Positions 46,219 to 56,612 are shown, counted from the first letter of the stretch. The stretch is DNA of 64,000 nucleotides from Marivirga sericea (GCF_900177665.1 NZ_FXAW01000001.1:1190925-1254924), one strand, 5' to 3'. Made by a program: numbers and translations. Notes: generated by a model not told the origin, from the sequence alone.

Positions 46219-46243
46219 AAAGGCGAGCTTAAACTCGCCTTTG
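46219..46243 (+). terminator. Terminator-like hairpin
   Basis: AAAGGCGAG (46219-46227) pairs with CTCGCCTTT (46234-46242). The outer ACCCC/GGGGT also pairs. The T run is short. Confidence 0.55.
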
Positions 46244-46451
46244 GGGTGATAATGATAGTAATTTATCATTTATCCTACCTCTTGATAACGTTTGAGAGGC
46301 AACCTCCCGACTCGTTAATATGAATATAGGTATTCAAATCGATAGTTACAAGCGTATTCAATAATATTTTCCAATATTTTTTTGAGAATAAATCTAATAT
46401 GAACTAAATAGCAGACTGATATCTTCACTTCTTTTGTACAACTTAATTGCT

Positions 46452-46610
46452 ATGAAAAAAGAATGCCCCTCTTGTGCTATGATGATTGAAAAGAATGCTC
46501 AAATCTGTCCGATTTGCCAGTATGAGTTCCCTCGTGCTAGTTATCGAAATTATTTAAAATGGGTCGCCCTTCTATTGGCAGTACTTTTCCTTTTAGTTAT
46601 TTTACTTTAA
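46452..46610 (+). CDS. Small zinc-ribbon membrane protein
   Basis: This 52-residue protein has CPSC and CPIC pairs, which form a zinc ribbon (residues 5-22), and one C-terminal membrane segment (WVALLLAVLFLLVILL). The ORF is clean and ends 12 bases before the PhzF-like gene, so the two may be co-transcribed. Function unknown. Confidence 0.7.
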   Translation: MKKECPSCAMMIEKNAQICPICQYEFPRASYRNYLKWVALLLAVLFLLVILL

Positions 46611-46622
46611 CAAAACATCGAT

Positions 46623-47441
46623 ATGAAATCAGAATTTCCATATGCTATCATCAATGTGTTTTCCAATTCTTCAATAAGTGCCCTTGGTAACCCATCGGCC
46701 ATTATACTACTAGATGAAAAATTGTCAGATGATAAATTACAATCGATTGCTACTGATTTACAGCAACCTGCCACTACATTTTTATGGAGAACAGAAAAGG
46801 AAAATGAGTTTCTTATTCGTTGGTTCGCTCCAGATGCTGAAATAGGTCTGTGCGGCCATGGCGCCATGGCTGCAACTGTATTTTTATCAGATCGTTTTCC
46901 AGAATTAGCTAAAACTAACACATTTAAACTAGTTAAAGATAGCACAGTAATAGAGGGAGGTGTCAATTCAATAAATGATCACTTTATTTATTTAGAAAAC
47001 ATCCAGAGAAGTAGGAATCAAAATCCGCCAGAAGGTTTGGAGGATGCGCTCAATCAAAAAATAGTTGAATACTATACAACTAACAATAAGAATATCGTAG
47101 TACTTGAAGATGAGGTTAGTCTAAGCAGTATGAAACCTAATTTTGAGAAACTAAAGAAAATAGAAGTGTTCGGATACTCTGTCACTGCACCTTCCTCGCA
47201 GAAAGACGATTTCGTTTGTAGAACTTTGGTTCCGCATGTTCAACAATTAGAAGATCAGGCTACTGGATCGACACAGGCAGTTTTAGTTGATTTTTGGGCC
47301 GATAAGTTGGGCAAGTCTACATTAGAGTCCCGCCAACTTAGTCTTAGAGGTGGCTATTTTAAAGCTATCCATTCGTCTGAGAAATTTAAACTCATTGCCC
47401 ACTCCTATTATTCTGTAAAAGGAACTTTTTACTTAAATTAG
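46623..47441 (+). CDS. PhzF-family isomerase-like protein, catalytic Glu replaced
   Basis: The 272-residue protein has the PhzF double-hotdog pattern: INVFSNSSISALGNPSAI, DAEIGLCGHGAMAA and a C-terminal LSLRGGYFKA. In PhzF the acid Glu45 lies in a SET.F motif. Here the same spot reads QQPATTFLW, so the Glu is absent. The true reaction is therefore uncertain; an epimerase-like or inactive role is possible. Confidence 0.75.
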   Translation: MKSEFPYAIINVFSNSSISALGNPSAIILLDEKLSDDKLQSIATDLQQPATTFLWRTEKENEFLIRWFAPDAEIGLCGHGAMAATVFLSDRFPELAKTNTFKLVKDSTVIEGGVNSINDHFIYLENIQRSRNQNPPEGLEDALNQKIVEYYTTNNKNIVVLEDEVSLSSMKPNFEKLKKIEVFGYSVTAPSSQKDDFVCRTLVPHVQQLEDQATGSTQAVLVDFWADKLGKSTLESRQLSLRGGYFKAIHSSEKFKLIAHSYYSVKGTFYLN

Positions 47442-47484
47442 AGATTTACAAAATGCAGTTATCATCGAAAAAAATATCAAAGGA

Positions 47485-48885
47485 ATGAAAAAAACATTAT
47501 CATATTTTTTACTTGCTGGAATTATCGTCTTGTCATCGTGTAGAGAGAATGAACCAGAACCAGAACCACAAAATTTCGAAAATGGCACCAATGAATATGT
47601 GAATAACTGGATTTATGATAATATGAACCTCTATTACTATTGGACAGCTGATCTTCCGGGAAAGAGTATTGACGAGGAAAACCCTGAAGACTATTTCTAC
47701 AGTTTAATCTCCAACAGTGATCGTTTTTCGTGGATTCAACCTAATTTTAGGGAATTGCTTAATTCATTGCAAGGTATTACTTTGGAATCTGGCTATGAAT
47801 TCATTTTGTATAGGGATCAAGAAAATGAAAACAGAGTGATTGGACAAATCGCTTACGTAAAAAATGATTCTCCAGCTGAAAATGTAGGTCTTAAAAGGGG
47901 CGACTTATTTACAGCAATAAATGGTACAACTCTAACAATTGATAACTACAACAATCTATTAGGAAACATCCGTGAAAATCATAACTTAACAATAAGAAGA
48001 TATGATTTTGAATCTGAAGTTTTTGATGAGCTTGGTAACATCGAATTGAACGCAATTCAATTCGCAGAAAATCCAAATCATTTGGACACTGTTTATACAC
48101 GTAACGGCAAAAAAATTGGATATTATGTTTATAACCTCTTTGCAGTAGGGACAGATTCAGATAGTGCCGCATATGCAATGGAAATGGACAATATTTTCGA
48201 GGGTTTTAAATCTGCCGGAATAGATCACTTAGTTTTAGACCTTAGATATAATAGCGGAGGTGCTGAAAGAGCTACAATTAATCTTGCAAGTTTAATAGGA
48301 TCCAATATTTCCGATCAGGATATATTCGTTAAAAGAGATTATAATGAAGGATTAAAACAAGCTTATATTAATGAATATGGTGAAGAGTCTTTAAATCGAA
48401 AGTTCGTATCCAAAGCTGAAAACATTGGTAATAATTTACAAAGTCCACAATTAACTGTCTTGACTTCTTCTAGAACTGCTTCTGCCTCTGAATTATTGAT
48501 AAATGGTCTCAATCCATTTATGGATACCTACATTATCGGAGACACTACAGTGGGTAAAAATGTTGGTTCAACAAGCTTTTTTGAAGAGGACAATCCAGAT
48601 AATAACTGGGGAATGCAACCCATTATTACGAAATCATTTAATAGTTTAAATCAATCAGATTATGATTTAGGTTTCTATCCCGACATTCCTTTAAGAGATA
48701 ATTCACTAATTAAATTCGAATTGGGTGATGTGAATGAAAAATTATTAAGAGAAGCCTTAATCTACTTGGCAGGCTCTGATGAGGTTAGTAGAAAAATCAC
48801 TTACAAAGAAATTCCATCTAAGGATATATTGGGCAGTATGGAATTAAAAAGAAGGTTTGGAATTTATGATATTGATTTGAAATAA
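47485..48885 (+). CDS. S41 family C-terminal processing-type peptidase lipoprotein
   Basis: The 466-residue lipoprotein has a signal ending LSSC (Cys19) followed by RENEPEPEP. A degenerate PDZ-like region (about 120-165, NVGLKRGDLFTAINGT) precedes the S41 core. VLDLRYNSGG, SRTASASELL with Ser near residue 333 and TTVGKNVGS with Lys give the Ser-Lys dyad. It probably trims or degrades envelope proteins. A bidirectional terminator follows. Confidence 0.85.
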   Translation: MKKTLSYFLLAGIIVLSSCRENEPEPEPQNFENGTNEYVNNWIYDNMNLYYYWTADLPGKSIDEENPEDYFYSLISNSDRFSWIQPNFRELLNSLQGITLESGYEFILYRDQENENRVIGQIAYVKNDSPAENVGLKRGDLFTAINGTTLTIDNYNNLLGNIRENHNLTIRRYDFESEVFDELGNIELNAIQFAENPNHLDTVYTRNGKKIGYYVYNLFAVGTDSDSAAYAMEMDNIFEGFKSAGIDHLVLDLRYNSGGAERATINLASLIGSNISDQDIFVKRDYNEGLKQAYINEYGEESLNRKFVSKAENIGNNLQSPQLTVLTSSRTASASELLINGLNPFMDTYIIGDTTVGKNVGSTSFFEEDNPDNNWGMQPIITKSFNSLNQSDYDLGFYPDIPLRDNSLIKFELGDVNEKLLREALIYLAGSDEVSRKITYKEIPSKDILGSMELKRRFGIYDIDLK

Positions 48886-48920
48886 GACAAATAGTAAGGT
48901 ATTAATTCTACCAGTATAAA

Positions 48921-48955
48921 AAAAAGGAGGCTATATAAATTATAAGCCTCCTTTC
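48921..48955. terminator. Bidirectional terminator between S41 and SiaC-like genes
   Basis: AAAGGAGGCT (48923-48932) pairs with AGCCTCCTTT (48945-48954) around a 12-base loop. A-rich and T-rich flanks serve both convergent genes. Confidence 0.75.
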
Positions 48956-48968
48956 TCAATTAAATATT

Positions 48969-49358
48969 TTAAGCCAGATCGTCTGGTAAGGGTTCAATAT
49001 CAAACTTCATATCTAAAGAATCTCTAAAATCTTCAATCTCCTCTCCCATTTCTTCATCACCTTCTACAAAATTCCACATAATACTTAAAACAGTTCCTTT
49101 ATCTTCAAGACTTTTTAAGTCTAATAATAAATCGAACAGGCACTTCGAAGAGGATGTATTAAAATATTTCAAATAAATATTTACGTCTAATTTTTCAGGA
49201 TTCTTTGTTCCAAATGCCTTTAATTTGGATCTCAACATATTAAAAAGCATAACCACATCATCATCGTATGATTTTCCCTTTATTTGCAAAGTCCCATTTT
49301 CTTCATCAAATCGAACGTAAGGAGCAGCCTCTTTAGCTGGAATTTCTAATACACTCAT
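48969..49358 (-). CDS. SiaC-like regulatory phosphoprotein (DUF1987)
   Basis: The 129-residue protein matches SiaC of Pseudomonas aeruginosa in length and motif. The phosphorylated Thr68 of SiaC lies in a YLNTSS motif; here YFNTSS gives Thr68 at the same position. SiaC is switched by the SiaB kinase and the SiaA SpoIIE-type phosphatase to control a diguanylate cyclase. Divergent 158 bases away begins an operon that includes a SpoIIE phosphatase. No SiaB-like kinase gene is in the window. Confidence 0.8.
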   Translation of the reverse strand: MSVLEIPAKEAAPYVRFDEENGTLQIKGKSYDDDVVMLFNMLRSKLKAFGTKNPEKLDVNIYLKYFNTSSSKCLFDLLLDLKSLEDKGTVLSIMWNFVEGDEEMGEEIEDFRDSLDMKFDIEPLPDDLA

Positions 49359-49516
49359 TAAGAAGTTATTTTTAGTTTATTTGACAATAATAGTCATTAT
49401 CCTGTTCTTTTCTTCAAAAAAAAGAATTCATGTAAGAAAAATTCGATTAATTAAACTTATTTATCGATTATTTGCAAAATGTTGTGTAAACAATTATTTA
49501 AGTTTAGATTTAAATT

Positions 49517-52051
49517 ATGAATGCAAACAAGCACACTGACAATAACTTATACAAAAGTAAGGTTCAAAAGTATAGTACAATTCTCTATATATTAAACCTA
49601 TTGTGTTTTGGCTGCCTTACATCTATATTTCTATACGGTGCATATAGCCTATTTAACCCAGACACTTCCTATCTATTAGGGATTTTAGTATTAGTACTTA
49701 TTTCAGCTCTTACTAATAAATTTCTCCAAAAGCCTTACTGGTACATTAGACCTAAAGTTAGTCAAGTAATTTTTTCCAACTTATTTAATTCTATTACGCT
49801 TGTTTTTTCTATATTGTGTTTGATCCTTTTCTATTTCAACTATCAATCTGAAGGAAGCGGGATAGAATTTGGAATTTTCGGGTCCCTTATCCTCATTATT
49901 GGCTTGCCTCTATGCTATTATGTATGGATGATTTTTTCTCAAACAAACGAGAAAAGTATCGTTAATATTATAGGGAGCGAAGGTTTCATGAACTTTAAAA
50001 ATTATGAAATCTATTTTGTACTCATATTCATTGCATTATTCGGACTTATTTATGATTTCTTACCCCAAAACGTAGAAACATTACTTTATTTACCCATAGT
50101 ATTACTCATTATTTTTTCGCTACTCATTTTCGCACTAAATAATATAATTCACCAGACAATCATTAACTTTTTTAAATCATCAAAAACTATAAAAGAAAAA
50201 GGAAATGTAAATACCAATATAATAGGATTATATGAAAAGCAGCCATACCAACTAATAGCGGTACTTGATCACAATTTCTTTCAAAAGACGTTTGACGAGC
50301 AAAAATATTTGCTTTTTACTTTGAAGAGAATCTCTGCGATTGATGCTACAGACTATCTTCAAAAACTTTTGAATGATTGTGATAAAGAAAATCCTATTTA
50401 CAAAACGTTAACAGAAATTCATAAATACTTAGCAAACGTAGGTCAAAAGTTAAATGAAATTACAAATCCGTATGAATTCATTGAACAGTCCAATGATATT
50501 GTTTTGATTAAGGCTCTGATCAGAAATCAAATATCGAATAATGATAAGAATTTGACAATTAAGCTTTTAAACGATAATAGAATTTCCATCAAGAAACCTG
50601 CTTGTATAATAGCTGGCTATTATGATGACATCAATATCATATCTACCTTAATTGAGCACTTAGAAAATCCTGATCTGAGCCATTGGGCTCAAATAGCATT
50701 AGGTAATATTGGAGAAAAGTCTATTAAGTATATAGAAATTGAATTCACTAAAAGGAAGCAAAACCTGCTATTTGTAGAATCTTGTTTTAGTCTAATTTGC
50801 CATATCGCGAGTGAAGATGGTTACAAATTACTCTTTAAATCTCTAAATGAACCCGATAGTAATTTAAGGAAAATTGCTGCGAAGAAAATTATTATACATA
50901 ACGTTTTAGTTACAGATGACCACAGAAAGTATTTCAAAAAGCTTTTTGATGATTTAATCTTAACATTACTAAGCAATGGCTATCTAATGGAACAGCTTGA
51001 TCGTAAAAATGAGAATTTCACAACTTTAAAAAATGCAATTGAGAATGAAAACAGAGAATCTCTGTACCTAATTATTAATATTATTAAATTGTATTATAAT
51101 TCATTAGTGGCTGAACAGATATTCAAGAATTACAGAAAAAAAACAATGAATCTTCATGCAGCATCAAATTTACTTATTGATTTAGCTATAACTGATAATT
51201 TATCGGTTAAAAACAAGTTAAAGCTATTGTTCTCACCTCAAGAAAGACTTCTCTTAGAATCACTGCAAGAAGATTTTCCAGTAATCAATTTACGTCCTAA
51301 ATTTAACAATGAGGAAGATTTGATATGGTTTATCCTTAAAAAAGAGTATGATCAAATTAATAGCTGGACAAGAACCTGTGCTCTCAATATTTTACAATAT
51401 ACTTACAAAGACGATATCCCATTTGAACTCGCCTCAGAGTTCCTCAATAAGAATCAGCTTTTAAAGGAAACAGCAGCAGCTAATATTTATAACAATTTGC
51501 CTGAATTTTACACAATTTTTCTTTCCCGACTCTCTGACAATGAATCTACACAAATTGATTACTTAATTCGATCAAACTTAGACGTAGCGAACCCAAAACA
51601 AGTTAATCAAGACAATCTTTTACTTGCAGATAAAATACAATTTTTAATCACTACCCCTTATCTAAATGATTTATCAGTTTCCGAAATTATCAATTTTCAT
51701 GCGTACTTTAAGCCTAAAGTGTTAAAAGCAGGAGATCATCAAATATCTTTACAAGAAGAATTTAATTTAGGGTTTTGGCTACTCGAAACTGGAAATATTT
51801 CTTTCTCCAAAAACGGCGTTGATTTTTTTGATTATAAAAAAAGAGATATCATAAAAGTATCGGATCATGACAATCCATCAGAAAACGTTTATATACATTG
51901 TGAAGGTGATGTTAGATTTTTAATTGTAGAAGAATTGATTTTGATGAATATTATTGAAGACTATGATGAGATAATGCAAAAATATATCGATATCTTGCCA
52001 GATAAAAGCTCAAAAAAAATGATCACTCAATTAAATAAGGACGCTGCTTGA
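49517..52051 (+). CDS. Membrane protein with HEAT-like repeats and a cNMP-binding-like end
   Basis: The 844-residue protein has about six membrane segments in the first 215 residues, then helical HEAT-like repeats (about 260-690; KKPACIIAGYYDDINIISTL, SNLRKIAAKKIII). A beta-rich C-terminus (about 730-830: KAGDHQISLQEEFNLGFWLL, FDYKKRDII) resembles a degenerate cyclic-nucleotide-binding domain without a clear phosphate loop. Its stop overlaps the TTG start of the next gene. Similar membrane-HEAT-cNMP layouts exist in Bacteroidota but the role is unknown. Confidence 0.75.
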   Translation: MNANKHTDNNLYKSKVQKYSTILYILNLLCFGCLTSIFLYGAYSLFNPDTSYLLGILVLVLISALTNKFLQKPYWYIRPKVSQVIFSNLFNSITLVFSILCLILFYFNYQSEGSGIEFGIFGSLILIIGLPLCYYVWMIFSQTNEKSIVNIIGSEGFMNFKNYEIYFVLIFIALFGLIYDFLPQNVETLLYLPIVLLIIFSLLIFALNNIIHQTIINFFKSSKTIKEKGNVNTNIIGLYEKQPYQLIAVLDHNFFQKTFDEQKYLLFTLKRISAIDATDYLQKLLNDCDKENPIYKTLTEIHKYLANVGQKLNEITNPYEFIEQSNDIVLIKALIRNQISNNDKNLTIKLLNDNRISIKKPACIIAGYYDDINIISTLIEHLENPDLSHWAQIALGNIGEKSIKYIEIEFTKRKQNLLFVESCFSLICHIASEDGYKLLFKSLNEPDSNLRKIAAKKIIIHNVLVTDDHRKYFKKLFDDLILTLLSNGYLMEQLDRKNENFTTLKNAIENENRESLYLIINIIKLYYNSLVAEQIFKNYRKKTMNLHAASNLLIDLAITDNLSVKNKLKLLFSPQERLLLESLQEDFPVINLRPKFNNEEDLIWFILKKEYDQINSWTRTCALNILQYTYKDDIPFELASEFLNKNQLLKETAAANIYNNLPEFYTIFLSRLSDNESTQIDYLIRSNLDVANPKQVNQDNLLLADKIQFLITTPYLNDLSVSEIINFHAYFKPKVLKAGDHQISLQEEFNLGFWLLETGNISFSKNGVDFFDYKKRDIIKVSDHDNPSENVYIHCEGDVRFLIVEELILMNIIEDYDEIMQKYIDILPDKSSKKMITQLNKDAA

Positions 52052-55000
52052 AATTACAAGTTTATTATATCACCATTTTTACGTTTCTGTTTTGCGCAAA
52101 TCTTTCCATTTTTGCTCAAGTGCAACAGACTGAGCAATATAATATAAATGATTTCTTAGGTGAAAGACACTTCAAATCGGCAACTCAAGGAGATGATTTA
52201 AATATATATTTCAACACATCAAATGGTATATTGACTTATGATGGGAACGAATTTATTTCAATTGATTTAGAGAATAATAATATTCCAATCAATGCCATCC
52301 AGTTTTTTCAAAACGAACTTTATATAGCTTCCCAAAATTCCTTATTGAAGTATTCGCCATCTGAAGATTCTTTTACAAAAATTTCTGAAAAGGAAATATT
52401 GCAATTGAAAGCGTTCAACAATCAACTTTGGCTAATAACTAAAGACGAACTATTACTATGGGAAGATAACAAGCTCAAAAGTATTTACTTTTCTGAAAAA
52501 GATGAAGTTTTTCAGTCTTTAGAAGTCACAAATTCAAATTCATTTATTGGTCATTCTCAAGGGATAACAATTTTAGAAAAAGGTAAAAAAATCAGATCTT
52601 TTGGTACGTACTTAAATCCATCGAAACTTGTTTCTTCTGACTCATCAATATTCATACTGAGTGAAAATGCTATCTTCAACCTCAACAATGGTAAAATCTC
52701 AAGGGATTTTAAAAACGAATCCAAGTTGAACGATTTCTATATCGATGATGTAGGGAAAACATGGTTTATCGATGATCAGAATACAGTTAAGTTCAATGAC
52801 CTAACAAGATCAGTGCCTCTTTATTCTGAAGGAGGAAAAAAGCTTCTAAAGGGCAGTTCGTTGTTTCAAGATAAAGAAAATAATCTATGGGTGCTTGGTG
52901 CTAATAGTTTATTCAAAATAACTCAAAATAACCCATTTTCTAGACTATATGAAGAGGGTACATTAGGGGTTTTTTCAGGTCAAAATAGTAATCTAATTGT
53001 CAAAAAAGATCAAGTTATAAACTACAATTTGGTTTCGGGTATCAGACGAATCAATATCCCGAAATTAGATCAAGCAACTTATCACTATCATGCTTTTCAA
53101 CGCGACAATGATTGGATTATCTCACTTGATCAATCAATTTATTTACTTACTTCTTCACAAGACAAACTAATCACATTAAAACAGGAAAGTAATCACACGC
53201 CACTGAAAGCAATTAGCAAGGATAGCTATTTAGCAAAAGATAGTGCTGGCAAACTTTTCGTTACCAATTCAAAATTCGAACCATTAAAAAAGATTGATGG
53301 TGTTTTTGCACTCAATAAGGTAATTTCTGCAGGGAATAATACTATTGTATTTAGTAAAAACAACACAATAGCCGTTTTAGACAGCTTGGGAGAAGTTGAA
53401 TCAAAATTGTCATTGAACGACACGATTAATTTTAAAAATATTATACCTAATAAAATTGGTTTTTGGTACTTTACTGACAAGAGCATATTTTCAGTAAGCC
53501 CAAAAGGAGTATTTAAAAAAATAAGTATCGATTTAAGCACTAACCTCAAGAATCAGCACATATTAAATTTATATGATGACAAGGAAGATAATTTATGGGT
53601 CTCATCCACAAACTATCTTCTAAAGATCCCTCTAATTCGAACAGATGAAAAAGTGTCTTACCAGAAGCCAGTACTATACAATAAGAGTGATTTTCTGTTT
53701 TCAACTTATTTCAAATCGGCAGTTAAAGATGATTTAGGACTCATTTGGTTCATCAATGAAGAAGGTATTTCAATTTATAATCCACTTAAAGAGATTCCGA
53801 ACTTAGTAGCCCCTAGCGTAGAAGTTGATGATGCATTTGCATATAATTTGGACAATTTTAATAATCCGGTAGATACAGTTTTTCTAATGGAAAATAATAA
53901 AAATATAGGTATTAATTCCATTGTCGTTATTGAACCCAAAATAATAAATCATTTCAATACTGAAAAATCGTCTTTTGGCTATAGAAATTTAAGTACCAAT
54001 CAATCTGAGAGAAGAATCGGTATTGAGCAAAAAATCATTCTCACTGGTTTACCAGAAGGACTTAATACAATTCAATTAAAAGCCTACAATAGTAATGGTA
54101 TTGAAAGTGAAAACGAAGCCAATATCAACATTTACGTAACTCCACCAATTTGGAAGCGAAATTGGTTTTACATCACAAGTATTATTTCACTACTTTTAAT
54201 TGGCTTTGTGGGTTACCGAACGGTCATAGGCATTAAAAATAGTAGAGCTAAAGAGCTTGAAGATCAATTGACAAAAGGATTAGAGGATTTGGAGAAAAAG
54301 TCTCACCTCCAAGTCTTAAAAGCTGAAAGATTAAAGCAATTAAATGAGCTTATTACATCTCAGAAAACAGAGCTAGAGAAAAAAAATAAGCAGATTGAGT
54401 CACAGAAATATGAATTATCATTAACTAATCAACAAATTAAAAAGCAAAAAGACCTTTTAGAAGAAACAAGTAGCAAACTTGGATCAAGTATTAATTATGC
54501 CAAAAGAATTCAAAATGCGCTGATGAGTACTGAGATTGAAATAAAGAAGGCATTTGAAGACAGCTTTGTTTATTTTTTACCTAGAGATGTGGTAAGTGGT
54601 GATTTTTTCTGGTTTAATAAAGCAACAAACAAAAAAGGAGAAGAATTACTAATTTTAGCAGCTGTAGACTGTACTGGTCACGGTGTTCCTGGAGCTATTG
54701 TAAGTGTGGTTGGAATGAACTTGCTAAATAATATTACTAAACTCAAAAAAATATATGACCCAGGTGAGATCTTGACTGAAATGAACCAAGACATAATCTC
54801 AGACTTGAGGCAAGATGAAACTCAAGTTAATGATGGTATGGACATGACTATTGTCACTTACAATACTGTCACCAAGCAATTATATTTTGCAGGGGCAAAA
54901 AACCCCTTGATGTATATAGAGGATGGAGAACTAATAAGAATAAAAGGTGACAAGCATGCCATAGGTGGCCAGCAAAGAGGTGAAGAGCGATCATTCACTA

Positions 55001-55245
55001 CGCATCAATTGGATTTAACTGATGATAAGAAAAGAACATTCTATCTTTTCTCTGATGGGTATCAAGATCAATTCGGAGGAGAAAAAGGCTTCAAATATTT
55101 AGTTGGTAATTTTAAAAAATTACTTGTATCTATTCATAATAAAAATGTATTGGATCAAAAAACAATTTTGCATGAAGAAATTGAAGATTGGAAAGATGGA
55201 TACGCTCAAACAGATGACATACTTGTAATAGGGTTTAAATTATGA
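52048..55245 (+). CDS. Propeller sensor with SpoIIE-type (PP2C) phosphatase
   Basis: The start is TTG overlapping the previous TGA (TTGA). The 1065 residues have a signal peptide ending IFAQ (residue 24). A periplasmic beta-propeller with NLWV-type repeats runs to about 590, then a Y_Y_Y-like domain (about 600-695). TM about 705-727, coiled coil 730-815 and the SpoIIE domain follow. Motifs are RDVVSGDFFW, DCTGHGVPGA (about 873), DGMDMTI, GAKNPL and FSDGYQDQFGG (about 1000). It probably dephosphorylates an antagonist such as the nearby SiaC-like protein in response to an envelope signal. Confidence 0.88.
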   Translation: MKLQVYYITIFTFLFCANLSIFAQVQQTEQYNINDFLGERHFKSATQGDDLNIYFNTSNGILTYDGNEFISIDLENNNIPINAIQFFQNELYIASQNSLLKYSPSEDSFTKISEKEILQLKAFNNQLWLITKDELLLWEDNKLKSIYFSEKDEVFQSLEVTNSNSFIGHSQGITILEKGKKIRSFGTYLNPSKLVSSDSSIFILSENAIFNLNNGKISRDFKNESKLNDFYIDDVGKTWFIDDQNTVKFNDLTRSVPLYSEGGKKLLKGSSLFQDKENNLWVLGANSLFKITQNNPFSRLYEEGTLGVFSGQNSNLIVKKDQVINYNLVSGIRRINIPKLDQATYHYHAFQRDNDWIISLDQSIYLLTSSQDKLITLKQESNHTPLKAISKDSYLAKDSAGKLFVTNSKFEPLKKIDGVFALNKVISAGNNTIVFSKNNTIAVLDSLGEVESKLSLNDTINFKNIIPNKIGFWYFTDKSIFSVSPKGVFKKISIDLSTNLKNQHILNLYDDKEDNLWVSSTNYLLKIPLIRTDEKVSYQKPVLYNKSDFLFSTYFKSAVKDDLGLIWFINEEGISIYNPLKEIPNLVAPSVEVDDAFAYNLDNFNNPVDTVFLMENNKNIGINSIVVIEPKIINHFNTEKSSFGYRNLSTNQSERRIGIEQKIILTGLPEGLNTIQLKAYNSNGIESENEANINIYVTPPIWKRNWFYITSIISLLLIGFVGYRTVIGIKNSRAKELEDQLTKGLEDLEKKSHLQVLKAERLKQLNELITSQKTELEKKNKQIESQKYELSLTNQQIKKQKDLLEETSSKLGSSINYAKRIQNALMSTEIEIKKAFEDSFVYFLPRDVVSGDFFWFNKATNKKGEELLILAAVDCTGHGVPGAIVSVVGMNLLNNITKLKKIYDPGEILTEMNQDIISDLRQDETQVNDGMDMTIVTYNTVTKQLYFAGAKNPLMYIEDGELIRIKGDKHAIGGQQRGEERSFTTHQLDLTDDKKRTFYLFSDGYQDQFGGEKGFKYLVGNFKKLLVSIHNKNVLDQKTILHEEIEDWKDGYAQTDDILVIGFKL

Positions 55246-56612
55246 ATCAAAGGCTAAACCATATCATCATAAAATTCACGCAAAATGATAATATCAAAAG
55301 TGCTGATCAAGAACTGGGGTGGGTAGATTATTTCGCTACTTTTCTAAAAACCGGATTATCTTATAAATTAGAGAACGAAGTCACTATTACATATAAGAAT
55401 GAACTAGATTTAATTACAGAAGAGGATTTTGAAAATGCAGACTTGATATTTTACATTCTATCGCCTGCTATGGTTTTTTCATCAAATATAAACCAAGATT
55501 CAAATGAGTTAGAGCAAGCTTTTAATTTTGACATTCCATTAATAAATTCGAAAATTAAAAAAGTATTTAAGGCACCTGTAAAAATTGAAGAATTACCTCT
55601 ATCGCTTTCTACTCCAACCTATTATAGGTTCTATGATAACAGTCTAATAAATGAAGAAAACTACGAAACTTTTGAGGGCTGGAATCAATATCAAGATAAT
55701 GAAAATTACTGGCAAGTTTTTGCAGATGTACTTTTAGATACCTTGTCAATATTAGATGAAGAAAAAATTGAAATTAAAAATAGAGTTTTCATTTCTGATA
55801 AAAACAAAAGCTATTTTCATTCTAGAAATAGAATCAAGAGAGAATTAAAGGCCTTCAGCTCAGAAATTTTTCCTGATGAAGATTTTTCTATCGAAGCAAA
55901 TTATATGGCGGATCCAGAGGAATTTTTTATGAAAAAATGTGATATAGCAATCCATTTTCCAGATGAATTTATAGGATTAACAAGCGAAAAACGTAAAAAG
56001 GCATTTGATAAATTACCAGAAATAAAAAGATTGATCTGGTTTAGCCCTGCTGAAAGTAAAAATCCTGAAAAGAACGCTCAATACAATGAATTAAAGGTTC
56101 AATTAAAACCATATCCAAATATAGAAGCAGTTGAATCAACAATTGAAGAATTAAAAGAGATCATTAAGGAAAATATTAGTAAAATAAAACAGAAGAGTAC
56201 AGCAGAGCAACAATCTACGAAAGATATTATCTATGTCATATCAGACAGTAAACTAAAATCAGAGAGTTTAAAGATTATTCAAAATGACGAAAGAATTTCG
56301 AAAAAATTTGATTTTAAGTTAATTGATAATGTAGAAAATGTAACTGACTATAGACTTTTACATTATGAGCTATTACGTAAAGCTGAATTTTTCTTTATCC
56401 TATTTTTCAAAAAGAACATACCATGGCTAAATTCCATGGCAGCTGAGATAAAAAAAGCGCCAGGATTTAGAAATGAGAAAGAAATATTAGGTAAGTATAT
56501 TTTATATAATGATAACACTATATTAAATGAGGAGAAATTACAAGATTTTCAATTGATTGAAAAAGATGAACCGGAGCAAATAATTGAAATCATCAAAAAA
56601 TTAGCGGTTTAG
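55242..56612 (+). CDS. Protein with three TIR/DUF4062-like folds
   Basis: The start overlaps the previous stop (ATGA). The 456 residues fall into three alpha/beta units, about 1-180, 187-325 and 330-456. Each has an N-terminal strand (HIIIKF, KNRVFISD, DIIYVISD), an acidic helix-strand run and a core strand (ADLIFYILSP, CDIAIHFP, AEFFFILFF). The second resembles DUF4062. The pattern resembles TIR domains, but a catalytic Glu is not clear. Role may be signal relay to the NTPase encoded next. Low sequence identity makes this uncertain. Confidence 0.55.
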   Translation: MNQRLNHIIIKFTQNDNIKSADQELGWVDYFATFLKTGLSYKLENEVTITYKNELDLITEEDFENADLIFYILSPAMVFSSNINQDSNELEQAFNFDIPLINSKIKKVFKAPVKIEELPLSLSTPTYYRFYDNSLINEENYETFEGWNQYQDNENYWQVFADVLLDTLSILDEEKIEIKNRVFISDKNKSYFHSRNRIKRELKAFSSEIFPDEDFSIEANYMADPEEFFMKKCDIAIHFPDEFIGLTSEKRKKAFDKLPEIKRLIWFSPAESKNPEKNAQYNELKVQLKPYPNIEAVESTIEELKEIIKENISKIKQKSTAEQQSTKDIIYVISDSKLKSESLKIIQNDERISKKFDFKLIDNVENVTDYRLLHYELLRKAEFFFILFFKKNIPWLNSMAAEIKKAPGFRNEKEILGKYILYNDNTILNEEKLQDFQLIEKDEPEQIIEIIKKLAV

